Origin: Candidatus Acetothermia bacterium
Lineage (GTDB): Bacteria > Bipolaricaulota > Bipolaricaulia > RBG-16-55-9
Length of the DNA stretch: 64,000 nt
Direction: 5' to 3'
NCBI GenBank assembly: GCA_016201405.1
Contig: JACQCZ010000015.1
Location: forward strand, 1-64,000
In this document: piece by piece, positions 50,089 through 58,982 of the stretch
Layout: each line of letters starts with the position of its first letter
How positions within the stretch are numbered: position 1 is the first letter of the stretch
Translations under genes and position numbers: made by a program
The notes under the pieces: generated by a model
What the model saw: only the letters and a program-made list of their open reading frames with translations
What the model was told of the DNA's origin: nothing
Databases searched by the model: none

Positions 50089-50403
50089 TCACTTACTAAG
50101 AACTTCGAGCACGATTCGGAGCACGATCAAGATCCAGCCGAGGGCGATGATGATCCAGGCGATCTTTTTGGCAACTTCAGTGACAATCAAAAAGATCGTG
50201 ATAATCACCAGAAAGCCCAGAGGATCGATCAGATCCGCAGGCAGGGGTCGGTTTAAAATCGCTTGAATCGCTTGGGCAACAAGTCCACCGAGAAGATGGG
50301 CGAGACTGTAGAGAAACGTAAGAATCTGATCGAGAAGCTTGCGGAGTTCGCTCTCCGTTGGCGTCGTTTCGGGAGTCTGCAACAGCAGCATCATGTTGAT
50401 CAT
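50089..50403 (-). CDS. small membrane protein of unknown function
   Basis: A 104-residue protein with two hydrophobic stretches in the second half (about 62-80 and 83-100) and an amphipathic helix before them. No family recognised. GGGGTGAGAGA just before the ATG supports translation. It converges on sodC with 8 bases between stops. Confidence 0.55.
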   Translation of the reverse strand: MINMMLLLQTPETTPTESELRKLLDQILTFLYSLAHLLGGLVAQAIQAILNRPLPADLIDPLGFLVIITIFLIVTEVAKKIAWIIIALGWILIVLRIVLEVLSK

Positions 50404-50471
50404 TCTCTCACCCCGGCATCACCGTACACTCTTTGCACCTCTAAGGCCAAGCCCTGAGAGCTGAGGGAAGC

Positions 50472-50540
50472 ATGTCTCTTCAATCTTTGCTGTGGGTCTT
50501 GCAACAACGAGCCGAAGAGCCGCAGTTTGAATGGGCGTAG
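50472..50540 (+). CDS. possible 22-residue small protein
   Basis: ATG 50472 with GAGGGAAG 1-3 bases upstream opens a frame of 22 codons ('MSLQSLLWVLQQRAEEPQ...'). The only other support is a strong plus-strand terminator 70 bases after its stop, where no other plus-strand gene exists to use it. It could equally be a small RNA. Confidence 0.3.
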   Translation: MSLQSLLWVLQQRAEEPQFEWA

Positions 50541-50609
50541 TTCCTATGGGGCCTGCATAGAGCGCGTTATGATGACAAAGAACTTGTTAGACATGTGGCG
50601 AATCCAAGG

Positions 50610-50646
50610 GAGTGGGGCCCACGAGGCGGGCCCCACTCACATTTTT
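50610..50646 (+). terminator. strong rho-independent terminator
   Basis: GAGTGGGGCCC (50610-50620) pairs perfectly with GGGCCCCACTC (50628-50638), then ACATTTTT. The T run faces the plus strand. On the minus strand the hairpin lies just after the M20 peptidase stop but without a T run. Confidence 0.85.
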
Positions 50647-52030
50647 AGGGTCTTCCCTCACCAAACTTATTCATAACTGCAGCCATCCACTTGGTGCATA
50701 TAATCAGCGCATCAATGCGCTGATTCTCATTGGGAGCGTGTGTATTCGTAAATGGGTGGTTGCAGCCAATTGCAACAGTCGGGAGCTTGAGCACGCTAGT
50801 AAAGAGATGCATCGGCCCTGAGCCCGGCGAGCCCACATGCACAATGGGCTCTACACCAAAAATCTCTTTGGCCATATCGCAAGAGATCTTGGCAATCTCG
50901 GCATCCAGCGATGTGCGGGCTGCAGGATTCTCCGATTGAATCTTCATCTCAATGTCGCCAAAGCCTTTGTCTGTCAGATGCTTTCTCAAAAGCTTTGCCA
51001 GCTTTTCAGGCTCTTGATCCGGGACAAGCCGAAAGTCCATTTTGGCTGAGGCAAACGACGGCAGCACAGTCTTGTGACCTTCGCCAATGTACCCAGAATA
51101 GAATCCAGCAATATTGGCCGTCGGATAGCCAGCCAGGGCCTTCTTTACTTCCAGTCCCTTCATGCCATTCAAAAAACCTTTGACGCCCATATCCCGCTTG
51201 AGCTGCTCTTCATCAAAAGGCGCTTTGTCGAGAGCTTTGATCTCAGCTGGTGTGAATTCACGAACATCGTCATACCAGCCGTCAATCATAATTCTGCCTG
51301 AGTCATCTCGAATCGTGCTTAAGGCTTGCACAAGGCGCCAGGCGGGGTTTTGCACAATGGCTGCCCGGGCAGAGTGAGAATCGGCTCTGAGCGTCTTGGT
51401 ATGGTATTCAACATAGAGCATCCCCTTGAGTCCAAGAGTGACTGCGGGGACATCGGCATAGTCGAGACCGCCAAACTCCCAGATCGCGCCATCGCCGCTG
51501 AGCCGCTTCTTGTGCTCATGAATAAACTGGCCAAAGTGCGGGCTGCCCGTCTCCTCTTCGCCTTCAATCACAAATTTGATATTGCACGGAACATCTTTGT
51601 TAACGGCTAGAAACGCACGAATAGCCGCCAGACGCGAGGCGATATTGCCCTTGTTGTCTGCTGCGCCGCGCGCAAAGACTTTGCCATCCCGGATCTCTGC
51701 CGCCCAGGGATCGCTCTGCCAGAGCTCCAGCGGCTCAGGCGGCTGGACATCGTAGTGGTTGTAGAAGAGAAGTGTCTTTTTCGAAACTTTGCTCTTGAGC
51801 TCGCCATAGACCACGGAGGGACCATCTTTAAGCGGAACAATCTCAACGTTGAAGCCGGACTCCTCCAACATGCTCTTGACGAGATCCGCACATTCTCGAA
51901 GGCCGATGCCTTGCGCCGAGACACTCGGCTGGCGGCAGAGCCTCTGCAAGTTTTTTACTGTCTGATCAGATTGCTCATCAATCTTTTTGTAGACTGCTGA
52001 AAGAGACAAAAAAGATTCCTCCCATCTCAT
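50645..52030 (-). CDS. M20-family metallopeptidase (dipeptidase-like)
   Basis: A 461-residue M20 peptidase: 'FYNHYDVQPPEPLELWQSDP' with the first metal His and Asp, 'FARGAADNKGNIASRLAAIR' with the bridging Asp, 'FVIEGEEETGSPHF' with the catalytic and metal Glu pair, and 'VGSPGSGPMHLFT' plus a late His in 'HPFTNTHAPNE'. The dimerisation domain is at about 190-350. It removes amino acids from peptides in the cytoplasm. A long hairpin can form around its start codon. Confidence 0.88.
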   Translation of the reverse strand: MRWEESFLSLSAVYKKIDEQSDQTVKNLQRLCRQPSVSAQGIGLRECADLVKSMLEESGFNVEIVPLKDGPSVVYGELKSKVSKKTLLFYNHYDVQPPEPLELWQSDPWAAEIRDGKVFARGAADNKGNIASRLAAIRAFLAVNKDVPCNIKFVIEGEEETGSPHFGQFIHEHKKRLSGDGAIWEFGGLDYADVPAVTLGLKGMLYVEYHTKTLRADSHSARAAIVQNPAWRLVQALSTIRDDSGRIMIDGWYDDVREFTPAEIKALDKAPFDEEQLKRDMGVKGFLNGMKGLEVKKALAGYPTANIAGFYSGYIGEGHKTVLPSFASAKMDFRLVPDQEPEKLAKLLRKHLTDKGFGDIEMKIQSENPAARTSLDAEIAKISCDMAKEIFGVEPIVHVGSPGSGPMHLFTSVLKLPTVAIGCNHPFTNTHAPNENQRIDALIICTKWMAAVMNKFGEGRP

Positions 52031-52065
52031 GCCTCTGACTTGGTGTCAGGGTATAAGATGGGAGG
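52018..52065 (-). promoter_or_regulatory. inverted repeat over the M20 peptidase start
   Basis: CCTCCCATCT (52018-52027) and AGATGGGAGG (52056-52065) are perfect 10 bp arms, with CTGAC/GTCAG nested inside. The start codon lies just within the structure. If transcription begins upstream, the RNA hairpin would mask it; a TTATAC box inside suggests it may instead be a DNA operator. Confidence 0.4.
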
Positions 52066-52093
52066 CGTCTAAGACAATTTACTTGAGGGCTAT

Positions 52094-52921
52094 TTATTGC
52101 TGAGTAGAGATGTCATCAAAGTTGGTCTTCAGATCCAGGATTTCCGAATCTCCCAAGCCACCCGCGTTGCACTTGACTGTGCCGCTCATCCAGAGCTTGC
52201 CGCCATTGGTCACGGGTGGGTTCCAGAGCTGCGCGTCGTACTGCAATGAGATCCTCTGATCCGCATCCACCATCAGCCAGACACCGGAGGGCTCTTGCTT
52301 GAGTCGGAACTCTGGTGGCCAGATGTCATCTTCCCATTGCACAACTTGCACCTTCTGGTGTGTAAGAATGACGATCTGTACTTTGAAAGGAACGCCTTTG
52401 TAGATTGTCTTGGGCACAATCCGCTCAAAGGTGCAGAGATCCCCATCCTTCTCCTGATGCACCGTATCATTCCCATGATCCAGCATCGGTAAAGTGATCA
52501 CGAGGACCTTGTCATAGGCCTCGTTTCCTCTGGAGGTGATGATGCGCAAGTTGACGCGATAGGTTCCGGGATTCTGGAAGGTGTGGTCAATCTGAGCGCC
52601 TTCGCCCTTTGTTGAATCTCCAAAATCCCAGCCGTAGAAGATCACGTTCTCGCTGGTCGGGTCCGGCAGGGTGACCTTCGCGCTGAAATGGCCAACGAGT
52701 GGCGCCTCTCCCTTTTTAGATTGGTCTTGAGAGATGACGCACTTCTCACAGTCATAGACGATCTGCGCTTTGAGAACTACGGGTGATGCGACTTGAGGGT
52801 CACCGGGCGTGGGGTCGGGATGTGGCCCTGGCCGCAGGGGCTCCCAGCCACACCCGCTCATTAATAGTAAGAGTAGGGGTGCTATGGCTAGCACTCCAAT
52901 TCGGGTAAGAGACTTTTGCAT
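52094..52921 (-). CDS. PKD-domain lipoprotein
   Basis: A 275-residue protein with a lipoprotein signal ('LLLLLMSGC', mature from about Cys24), a Pro-rich linker, then a PKD/Ig-like domain with the classic 'YGWDFGDS' and 'HTFQNPGTYRVNLRI' strands (about 95-150), and a C-terminal beta domain of unknown kind. Two Cys ('CEKCVIS') may form a disulfide. It should be tethered to the outer membrane and face the periplasm or surface. ATG 52921 follows TGGAGTGAT. Confidence 0.75.
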   Translation of the reverse strand: MQKSLTRIGVLAIAPLLLLLMSGCGWEPLRPGPHPDPTPGDPQVASPVVLKAQIVYDCEKCVISQDQSKKGEAPLVGHFSAKVTLPDPTSENVIFYGWDFGDSTKGEGAQIDHTFQNPGTYRVNLRIITSRGNEAYDKVLVITLPMLDHGNDTVHQEKDGDLCTFERIVPKTIYKGVPFKVQIVILTHQKVQVVQWEDDIWPPEFRLKQEPSGVWLMVDADQRISLQYDAQLWNPPVTNGGKLWMSGTVKCNAGGLGDSEILDLKTNFDDISTQQ

Positions 52922-53167
52922 GGGTATCACTCCATCTCCTCTTGCTCTTGGACTCGAAAATGATTGTAAAGGAGATGTGCGCTACAGACAGGGGGGAGTG
53001 CCTTCCCAAACCGAGAATTGGATGTCACCGCTGGAAGAGTTCCGACACGTATCGATGGGACGCCTGTCTGGAACTCAATTTAAAATGGCCGGGTCTCTCT
53101 TTTGCAATTGGTCTTCAACTCCAGCTAAACTCCAGCGCCAGCACCATCAAAACTCGCGGAGGAACGG

Positions 53168-54151
53168 ATGAAAAAAATCGGCTTTCTCGGACTTGGGGCC
53201 TACGTGCCAGAACGCATCATGACCAATGAAGAGTGGAGCCAGTATGTCGAGACCTCCGATGAGTGGATCACGACACGCACGGGAATCAAAGAGCGCAGAA
53301 TTGCAGCGCCAGAGCAATCTACGCTTGATCTGGCAGAGAAGGCCGCACGCGCAGCGCTCCTCGACGCGAATCTAACACCTCAAGAGATTGATGAATTGAT
53401 TGTGGCCACAGATACGCCAGAAGTCTACGCCCCTGACACGGCTTCCTATTTGCAGCACCGCTTAGGAGCGCGAAATATTCCATCCTATGATCTGGCCGGG
53501 AGCGGATGTGCCGGATTTTTGCAAGCCCTTGACGTCGCGCGCTCTCGGGTAAGTGATGAGCGCAAGAATATTTTGGTCGTTGGAGTTGAGCTGCTCACCC
53601 GTCTGATGAACTGGAAAGATCGCAACACCTGCGTCTTATTTGGAGATGCCGCCGGATCTGCGGTGATGAGCTCTGGCGATGAAGTCTCAGAGATCTTGGC
53701 ATCAGCGGCGGGGACCGATGGCAGCCAGTCCGAAATTTTGTGCTTAGAAGTGGGCGGCACACGCAAACCCTTTACTCTGGAGCGCGCCCAGCGGGGCGAG
53801 CACCAGAATCTAGTCATGAAGGGGCGCGAAGTCTACAAGGAGGCCGTTCATCGAATGGCTCAAGTCTCGCAGCAAGTGTTGGCCAAAGCGGGAGTAAATC
53901 TAGATGATGTTGCACTCGTCATTCCGCATCAGGCCAACTTGAGAATTCTTGAGGCGGTAGGGGAAGCGCTCAATCTTCCTTCAAAGAAACTTTTTATTAA
54001 TGTCCACAAATTTGGGAACACGGGCTCGGCCTCGGTGCCTGTGGCACTCTGTCAGGCTCGCGAGCAAGGCAGAATCAAAAAGGGCGATCTGGTCTTACTC
54101 ACATCATTTGGGGCAGGACTCCACTGGGCTTCTCTGCTAGTCAAATTCTAG
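53168..54151 (+). CDS. fabH: 3-oxoacyl-ACP synthase III
   Basis: A 327-residue thiolase-fold enzyme that condenses acetyl-CoA (or a branched primer) with malonyl-ACP to start fatty acid synthesis. The catalytic triad is seen: Cys114 in 'DLAGSGCAGFLQALDVA', His in 'VIPHQANLRILEA' and Asn in 'VHKFGNTGSASVP'. The start 'GFLGLGAYVPERIMTNEEW' and 'WITTRTGIKERRIA' are family-like. GGAGGAACGG precedes the ATG. No other fab genes are adjacent. It converges on tRNA-Lys. Confidence 0.93.
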   Translation: MKKIGFLGLGAYVPERIMTNEEWSQYVETSDEWITTRTGIKERRIAAPEQSTLDLAEKAARAALLDANLTPQEIDELIVATDTPEVYAPDTASYLQHRLGARNIPSYDLAGSGCAGFLQALDVARSRVSDERKNILVVGVELLTRLMNWKDRNTCVLFGDAAGSAVMSSGDEVSEILASAAGTDGSQSEILCLEVGGTRKPFTLERAQRGEHQNLVMKGREVYKEAVHRMAQVSQQVLAKAGVNLDDVALVIPHQANLRILEAVGEALNLPSKKLFINVHKFGNTGSASVPVALCQAREQGRIKKGDLVLLTSFGAGLHWASLLVKF

Positions 54152-54169
54152 AAAAAGAAAAGAAATCTC

Positions 54170-54244
54170 TGGTGGGCCCGGAGGGACTTGAACCCCCAAC
54201 CTGACGGTTAAGAGCCGCCTGCTCTGCCGTTGAGCTACGAGCCC
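54170..54244 (-). tRNA. tRNA-Lys (anticodon CTT)
   Basis: A 75-base cloverleaf with encoded CCA (54172-54170). The acceptor GGGCTCG pairs with CGGGCCC (one G-T), anticodon stem GGCGG/CCGTC, loop CTCTTAA, anticodon CTT reading AAG. The T-arm is GGGGG-TTCAAGT-CCCTC. Confidence 0.93.
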
Positions 54245-54338
54245 GTCGTAAAGATCACCATCATAGTCAATGGATTCCCATTCGTCAACCGAAAATTGGC
54301 GCAGAAGCCAAGAATCTCTTACGATATGCTCAGCCATT

Positions 54339-55664
54339 ATGGCGATGCAGAACCTCTTCTCCGATGGGAAAAGCAAAGCGCCGCTCGCAGAGCGGATGCG
54401 CCCTCAGAATCTAAACGAGTTCGTCGGCCAGGAGCACTTGGTCGGCCCCAATCGGGTTCTTCGCATCATGATCGAAAAGCGAGAGGTCCGCTCGCTCATC
54501 TTCTGGGGACCACCGGGCACTGGCAAGACCACTCTTGGCTCGATCATCGCCCATGCCTATAGCGCAGAGTTTTACCAATTCAGCGCCACCCGCTCATCGA
54601 TCAAAGAGATCCAGGCCGTCATGACCCGCTCTCAGACCAAATTTGATGCCTATGGGAAGCGGGATCTGATCTTCGTGGATGAGATCCACCGCTTCAACAA
54701 ATCTCAGCAGGCGGCCTTCTTGCCTTATGTCGAAGAGGGCTCGATTATTTTGATTGGAGCCACAACAGAAAACCCGTCCTTTGAGGTGATCAACCCGCTC
54801 CTTTCGCGCTCGCAGGTATTTCTCGTCAAGCCCTTAACTCAACACGAGATCGCGGGAATCTTGCAAAGAGCCCTAACTGATGAGAAGCGCGGGCTAGGCG
54901 ATCTTGACAAACAATTATCAAATGAAGCTGAGAAATTTATCTGTGAAGTCTGCGACGGCGATGCGCGTCGGGCGCTCAATTTGCTGGAGCTGGCAGCCCA
55001 TCTCTCAGAACGCTCAATGATTTCACTAGAAGATGTCCAAGAGGCTTATCAACGGAAGACACCGCAATACGACAAATCGGGCGAAGAACACTTTAATACA
55101 ATCTCCGCGTTGCACAAAGCCGTGCGAAACTCAGAGCCAGACGCCGCGCTCTACTGGTTCGCGCGAATGCTCGCCGGTGGAGAGGACCCGCTCTATATCG
55201 CCCGCCGCATGATTCGGATGGCTACTGAAGATATTGGCCTCGCCGATCCCCAAGCACTGCTCATCACGATTGCCGCCAAAGATGCCTATGACTTCCAAGG
55301 CTCACCCGAAGGCGAGTTGGCGCTGGCAGAGGCGCTTGTTTATCTAGCAACTGCACCCAAGAGCAATGCAATCTACACAGCTCTTGGAGCCGCTCGCGAA
55401 GACGTGGAGAAGACACGCAATGAGCCTGTCCCGCTCCACATCCGCAATCCTGTCACCAAACTCATGAAAGACTTTGAGTATGGGAAAGATTATGAGTACG
55501 CCCACAGCTATGAAGAGGGCATCACCGAGATGAGCTGTCTGCCTGAGAATTTGAGCGATCGGATCTATTATTATCCGACAAGACGGGGCTTCGAGGCAGA
55601 AATTCAAAAGAGACTTGATCAGTGGAAAGATTTGCGCAAACGCCTGCAGCAGAAAAAGACTTGA
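54339..55664 (+). CDS. rarA: replication-associated recombination protein A (RarA/MgsA-type AAA+ ATPase)
   Basis: A 441-residue AAA+ ATPase acting at stalled replication forks: '[20 protein letters not shown]', Walker A '[10 protein letters not shown]', Walker B '[15 protein letters not shown]', sensor 1 '[13 protein letters not shown]', and the RarA C-terminal regions '[19 protein letters not shown]' and 'YATRRGFE'-type tail ('[16 protein letters not shown]'). The start is not certain: ATG 54339 or 54345 matches the family N-terminus; the frame opens at 54270 within the tRNA-Lys promoter area. Confidence 0.92.
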   Translation: MAMQNLFSDGKSKAPLAERMRPQNLNEFVGQEHLVGPNRVLRIMIEKREVRSLIFWGPPGTGKTTLGSIIAHAYSAEFYQFSATRSSIKEIQAVMTRSQTKFDAYGKRDLIFVDEIHRFNKSQQAAFLPYVEEGSIILIGATTENPSFEVINPLLSRSQVFLVKPLTQHEIAGILQRALTDEKRGLGDLDKQLSNEAEKFICEVCDGDARRALNLLELAAHLSERSMISLEDVQEAYQRKTPQYDKSGEEHFNTISALHKAVRNSEPDAALYWFARMLAGGEDPLYIARRMIRMATEDIGLADPQALLITIAAKDAYDFQGSPEGELALAEALVYLATAPKSNAIYTALGAAREDVEKTRNEPVPLHIRNPVTKLMKDFEYGKDYEYAHSYEEGITEMSCLPENLSDRIYYYPTRRGFEAEIQKRLDQWKDLRKRLQQKKT

Positions 55665-55740
55665 GTTTGACTCAGTCTGACCAGAACAACTATCGTGTAT
55701 CGTATTCCGTGAACCTGTTCCAAGGAGGCCATTCATCAAC

Positions 55741-58602
55741 ATGAAGCAGAGTCTGAAGTTTATTATTGCAGGAGCTGTAGCGGTCATTCTATCAGCGTTA
55801 GGCGCATCGGCCCAAATCACGCCTCCCTTCGACTGGAAGATGTTTGAGACCGATCACTTCAGAATCATCTATCACCCGGAAGTGGAGGGCCTGGCCTACG
55901 AAGCTGCCCAGTCCGCCGAGGACGCCTACAATCTCTGGTCTCAAAGCCTAAACACAACCCCTCCGGCAAAGACGAGTATTGTTGTGATCGACAATGATGA
56001 TTCTCCCAACGGCTTCTCCGATACAGCTAATCTCACTGTCTGGGCCTACACTTCACAAATTCAGTTTGATACCTTCTTTGGAGGGCGTGTCGAATCAAAC
56101 ACGGGCGACACGATCTATCATGAATACTGGCACACCGTGGATATCAACTCCGTTCACGGTATTTCAAAGACTTTGCGCGATCTCTTTGGACAGATCGTTC
56201 TTCCCAATGATCAGAAGCCGATCTGGAATATTGAAGGCTCTGCGGTCAATGCTGAGTTGTTAAAGTACGGCTACTCCCGGGGAAACTGGGCACTCTCTTC
56301 CATGTATCTGCGCCAGCTTGCGATGGACAGCGACTTCCCGACACTCGACCGAGCGGCAGGGGCATTCACCAACACGGGCTGGCCCAGCATAGGAACGAGG
56401 TGGTACATCCTCGGCTCCTGGCTCACGCGCTACATGGAGGATACCTACGGCAAAGATACCCTGGCTAAGATTGACGCACTCAATGCGGACAATTGGCTCT
56501 CAGCGCTATCTAACATTTTGAGCGGGCTCATTCAAGACAACACGGGAATTGAGATCTATGTTGGACCCGATTTTGGAGATATGGTCAGAGAAGCGACCGG
56601 GAAGCCTGTTGGCGAAATCTATGCCGGTTTCCAAAAATGGATGAAGGATCAGGCCAATGCACAAGTCGACCGCGTCGTCAAAGCAGGACTTACCCCAAGC
56701 CAGCGCCTGACGTCGTACGGCTACACCACAGCGCAGCCCAAGTGGTCTCCCAAGAGTGATGCCATCGCCTATCAGCATGGCGACCCCTTCAGACGTTCAG
56801 GGATTCGGCTTGTCGATTCACAGGGCAACGATAAATTTCTAACTCCAGCCTCGTTCGCGTTTGATGGCGCCATTGCCTGGTCTCCTGATGGCACGCAGCT
56901 TGTCTACTCCAACTACGACCAGAATGGCCCTTATCTCACTGTCGATGACCTCTTCCTCTATGACATCGCCAAAGATGAGACGACCCAGCTCACCAAGGGC
57001 GCTCGCGCCTTCACTCCTGTCTTCACAATCGATGGCAAGTCCATCATTTTGGGGAAGCTGGGTCCGGGAGATAAGACGTCGATTGCTAAATATGACCTGG
57101 ATACAAAAAAGATCTCTACAATCAAAGAGTTTCCTGAGGACACGTTTCTAGACTTCCTGGCTCTCTCGCCCGATGGCAAGACTCTCGCTCTCTCGGTTTG
57201 GAAGCGGCCCGGCTTCTCTGATATCTACACGATGCCCGCGAGCGGCGGAGACCTGCAGCCCATCACTCAAGATGTAGAGGAGGATTTTCGGCCAGCCTGG
57301 TCACCCGATGGAAGCTATATTTTATTCGACTCCATTCGGGATGAGACCTTCAATATCTTTGCCGTCCGCATGAGTGATGGCCAGATCTTTCAAGTGACCA
57401 ACGTCATCTCTGGCGCCATGTCGCCCACCATCTCGCCAGACAGCACCCAGCTTGCATTTGCCAGCTATGGCAGCGCGGGCTACGACATCCATCTGATGAA
57501 ATATGATCCATCCACATGGAAGCCTGTCAGCTTTCCCAAGAAGACAATTCCAGCTTGGACTGGGTATCCCACATTGAATGCTCAGAGTGAGCCCTACAAC
57601 CCTTACGCCACAATGAATCCAAAATACTGGCAGCCCAGCATCACTTCATCATCTGCTGGAATTCATACCGATGCATGGGATGCACTCTATCGCCAGAATT
57701 ATACGCTCGATATGGGCTATGACTGGTCGGCCAACGCGCCCTATGGCAGCATCGCCTATCTCGATCAGGAGCATCTGACACCGCTCACTCTCAATCTCAG
57801 CGGCGGCTTTGATTCAGGCGGGAACTGGGAGTCTCTCGGGCTGGATTACTCACCCATCTCGACCACAAACCGGACTCACACACTCTCGTTTGGTCTGGAC
57901 CGCTCCGATTATGGAGGGGCAAGCTATACTTTCTCGGCTTCATCCGACTACACCGAGCGATTCGGAAAGGATGCTAGCTGGAGCAATCTGGCCACCTCGG
58001 CCAATGTCTCTGTCACTCATGACCCGGCTGCGGAGAAGAAGACGAGTGGCGAGCTTACGCTCTCTATCCGCGATCTTGCTCATCTCCCCGTTATAGATCT
58101 CTCGGGTCCGCATGAGATTGCATTCCGCTTTGACATGGGGGCGAGCGACACGGCTGGCCATTTCGATCTCGGCGGGACGCGCGGCCAGTTTATGGTGCGT
58201 GGCCAGCCGCGAGGCGTTCTCTCTGGAAGTCAGATCGCCACCTGGAATCTGGAGTATCGCTTCCCCATTCTCTCCATTGAGCGCGGTCTGGGGCTGATGC
58301 CCTTCTTCCTGGATGACATCTGCGGCGCCTTCTTTGTCGATGGCGGCCTCGCGTGGGATCAAAAAGATGAGAAGAATAATGGCGGAAGCAGTGGCGGAGA
58401 CATTAACTTCGCCGCTCTAGACGAAAAAGATGGAGGCAGTAAAATCAGCTTTGCCAAAGTTCATCGCCTCGGCTATGGCGCAGAGATTCGCATTCTCTAT
58501 GTGACGGGCTTTGGCGTGCAGCGCTCCATTCGCGTTGGGGTGGCATACGGTGTTGGACAGGAATCTCCAACATTCTATTGGGGATTTGGAACGGCGTTTT
58601 AA
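55741..58602 (+). CDS. exported metallopeptidase/TolB-like propeller/outer-membrane barrel protein
   Basis: A 953-residue protein. Signal peptide at 1-24 ('ALGASAQ'). An N-terminal gluzincin-like peptidase domain has 'IYHEYWHTVDI' (HExxH: His127, Glu128, His131) and a distal 'WNIEGSAVNAELL' (Glu165), the expected third zinc ligand. Residues about 330-620 are TolB/PD40 propeller repeats ('PKWSPKSDAIAY', 'AWSPDGTQLVYS', 'ALSPDGKTLALS', 'AWSPDGSYILFD'). From about 650 amphipathic strands end in '...FYWGFGTAF' with C-terminal Phe, as in BamA/TamA-like barrels. It probably sits in the outer membrane with a zinc peptidase in the periplasm or on the surface. CAAGGAGG precedes the ATG. Confidence 0.8.
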   Translation: MKQSLKFIIAGAVAVILSALGASAQITPPFDWKMFETDHFRIIYHPEVEGLAYEAAQSAEDAYNLWSQSLNTTPPAKTSIVVIDNDDSPNGFSDTANLTVWAYTSQIQFDTFFGGRVESNTGDTIYHEYWHTVDINSVHGISKTLRDLFGQIVLPNDQKPIWNIEGSAVNAELLKYGYSRGNWALSSMYLRQLAMDSDFPTLDRAAGAFTNTGWPSIGTRWYILGSWLTRYMEDTYGKDTLAKIDALNADNWLSALSNILSGLIQDNTGIEIYVGPDFGDMVREATGKPVGEIYAGFQKWMKDQANAQVDRVVKAGLTPSQRLTSYGYTTAQPKWSPKSDAIAYQHGDPFRRSGIRLVDSQGNDKFLTPASFAFDGAIAWSPDGTQLVYSNYDQNGPYLTVDDLFLYDIAKDETTQLTKGARAFTPVFTIDGKSIILGKLGPGDKTSIAKYDLDTKKISTIKEFPEDTFLDFLALSPDGKTLALSVWKRPGFSDIYTMPASGGDLQPITQDVEEDFRPAWSPDGSYILFDSIRDETFNIFAVRMSDGQIFQVTNVISGAMSPTISPDSTQLAFASYGSAGYDIHLMKYDPSTWKPVSFPKKTIPAWTGYPTLNAQSEPYNPYATMNPKYWQPSITSSSAGIHTDAWDALYRQNYTLDMGYDWSANAPYGSIAYLDQEHLTPLTLNLSGGFDSGGNWESLGLDYSPISTTNRTHTLSFGLDRSDYGGASYTFSASSDYTERFGKDASWSNLATSANVSVTHDPAAEKKTSGELTLSIRDLAHLPVIDLSGPHEIAFRFDMGASDTAGHFDLGGTRGQFMVRGQPRGVLSGSQIATWNLEYRFPILSIERGLGLMPFFLDDICGAFFVDGGLAWDQKDEKNNGGSSGGDINFAALDEKDGGSKISFAKVHRLGYGAEIRILYVTGFGVQRSIRVGVAYGVGQESPTFYWGFGTAF

Positions 58603-58607
58603 TGACT

Positions 58608-58685
58608 GTCATTCCGGACGAAGCGGAGCGGAGATCCGGAATCCAGAGCTTCAGGTTCCTGGATTCCTGCTTTCGCAGGAATGAC
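58608..58685. repeat. dispersed-type palindromic repeat (two hairpins in an outer inverted repeat)
   Basis: GTCATTCC (58608-58615) and GGAATGAC (58678-58685) are outer arms. Inside, ATTCCGG pairs with CCGGAAT, and ATTCCTGC-TTTC-GCAGGAAT forms a tight hairpin. Elements of this 'GTCATTCC...GGAATGAC' kind occur in many bacterial genomes as REP/MITE-like repeats. It lies between converging genes and may act as a two-way terminator. Only one copy is in the window. Confidence 0.7.
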
Positions 58686-58727
58686 GGCTAAGCGGGCATG
58701 ACAGGATGAAAGAGAAGAACGAAACCA

Positions 58728-58982
58728 TCAAAACTTGAAATAGACAAAGATTCTGCCAAAGTTGACGCTGTCCTTCTCGACGCGGTGGACTTGGCTCTTG
58801 ATGTCAGGCCGGTTGAGGAAGCGCAAGACCTTCTTCTTCAACTGGCCACTTCCTTTCCCAGGAATGATCTCCAGAGTCTTTATCTTCTTCTGGATGGCCT
58901 CGTTAAAAGCCTCTTCCAATGCCTTTTCAATCAGATCGCTCTTGTTGTAGATGTCGTGAAGATCCACTTTGAGCTTAGACAT
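58728..58982 (-). CDS. Smr-domain protein
   Basis: An 84-residue stand-alone Smr (small MutS-related) domain: 'KVDLHDIYNKSDLIEKALEE' and 'KTLEIIPGKGSGQLKKKVLR', matching the 'LDLHG...' and 'HGKGSGxLR' motifs, although the usual His of the second motif is Pro here. Smr domains bind or nick branched DNA or cleave RNA. Its ATG overlaps the GNAT gene stop (TGATG), so it is the last gene of the operon. Confidence 0.82.
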   Translation of the reverse strand: MSKLKVDLHDIYNKSDLIEKALEEAFNEAIQKKIKTLEIIPGKGSGQLKKKVLRFLNRPDIKSQVHRVEKDSVNFGRIFVYFKF

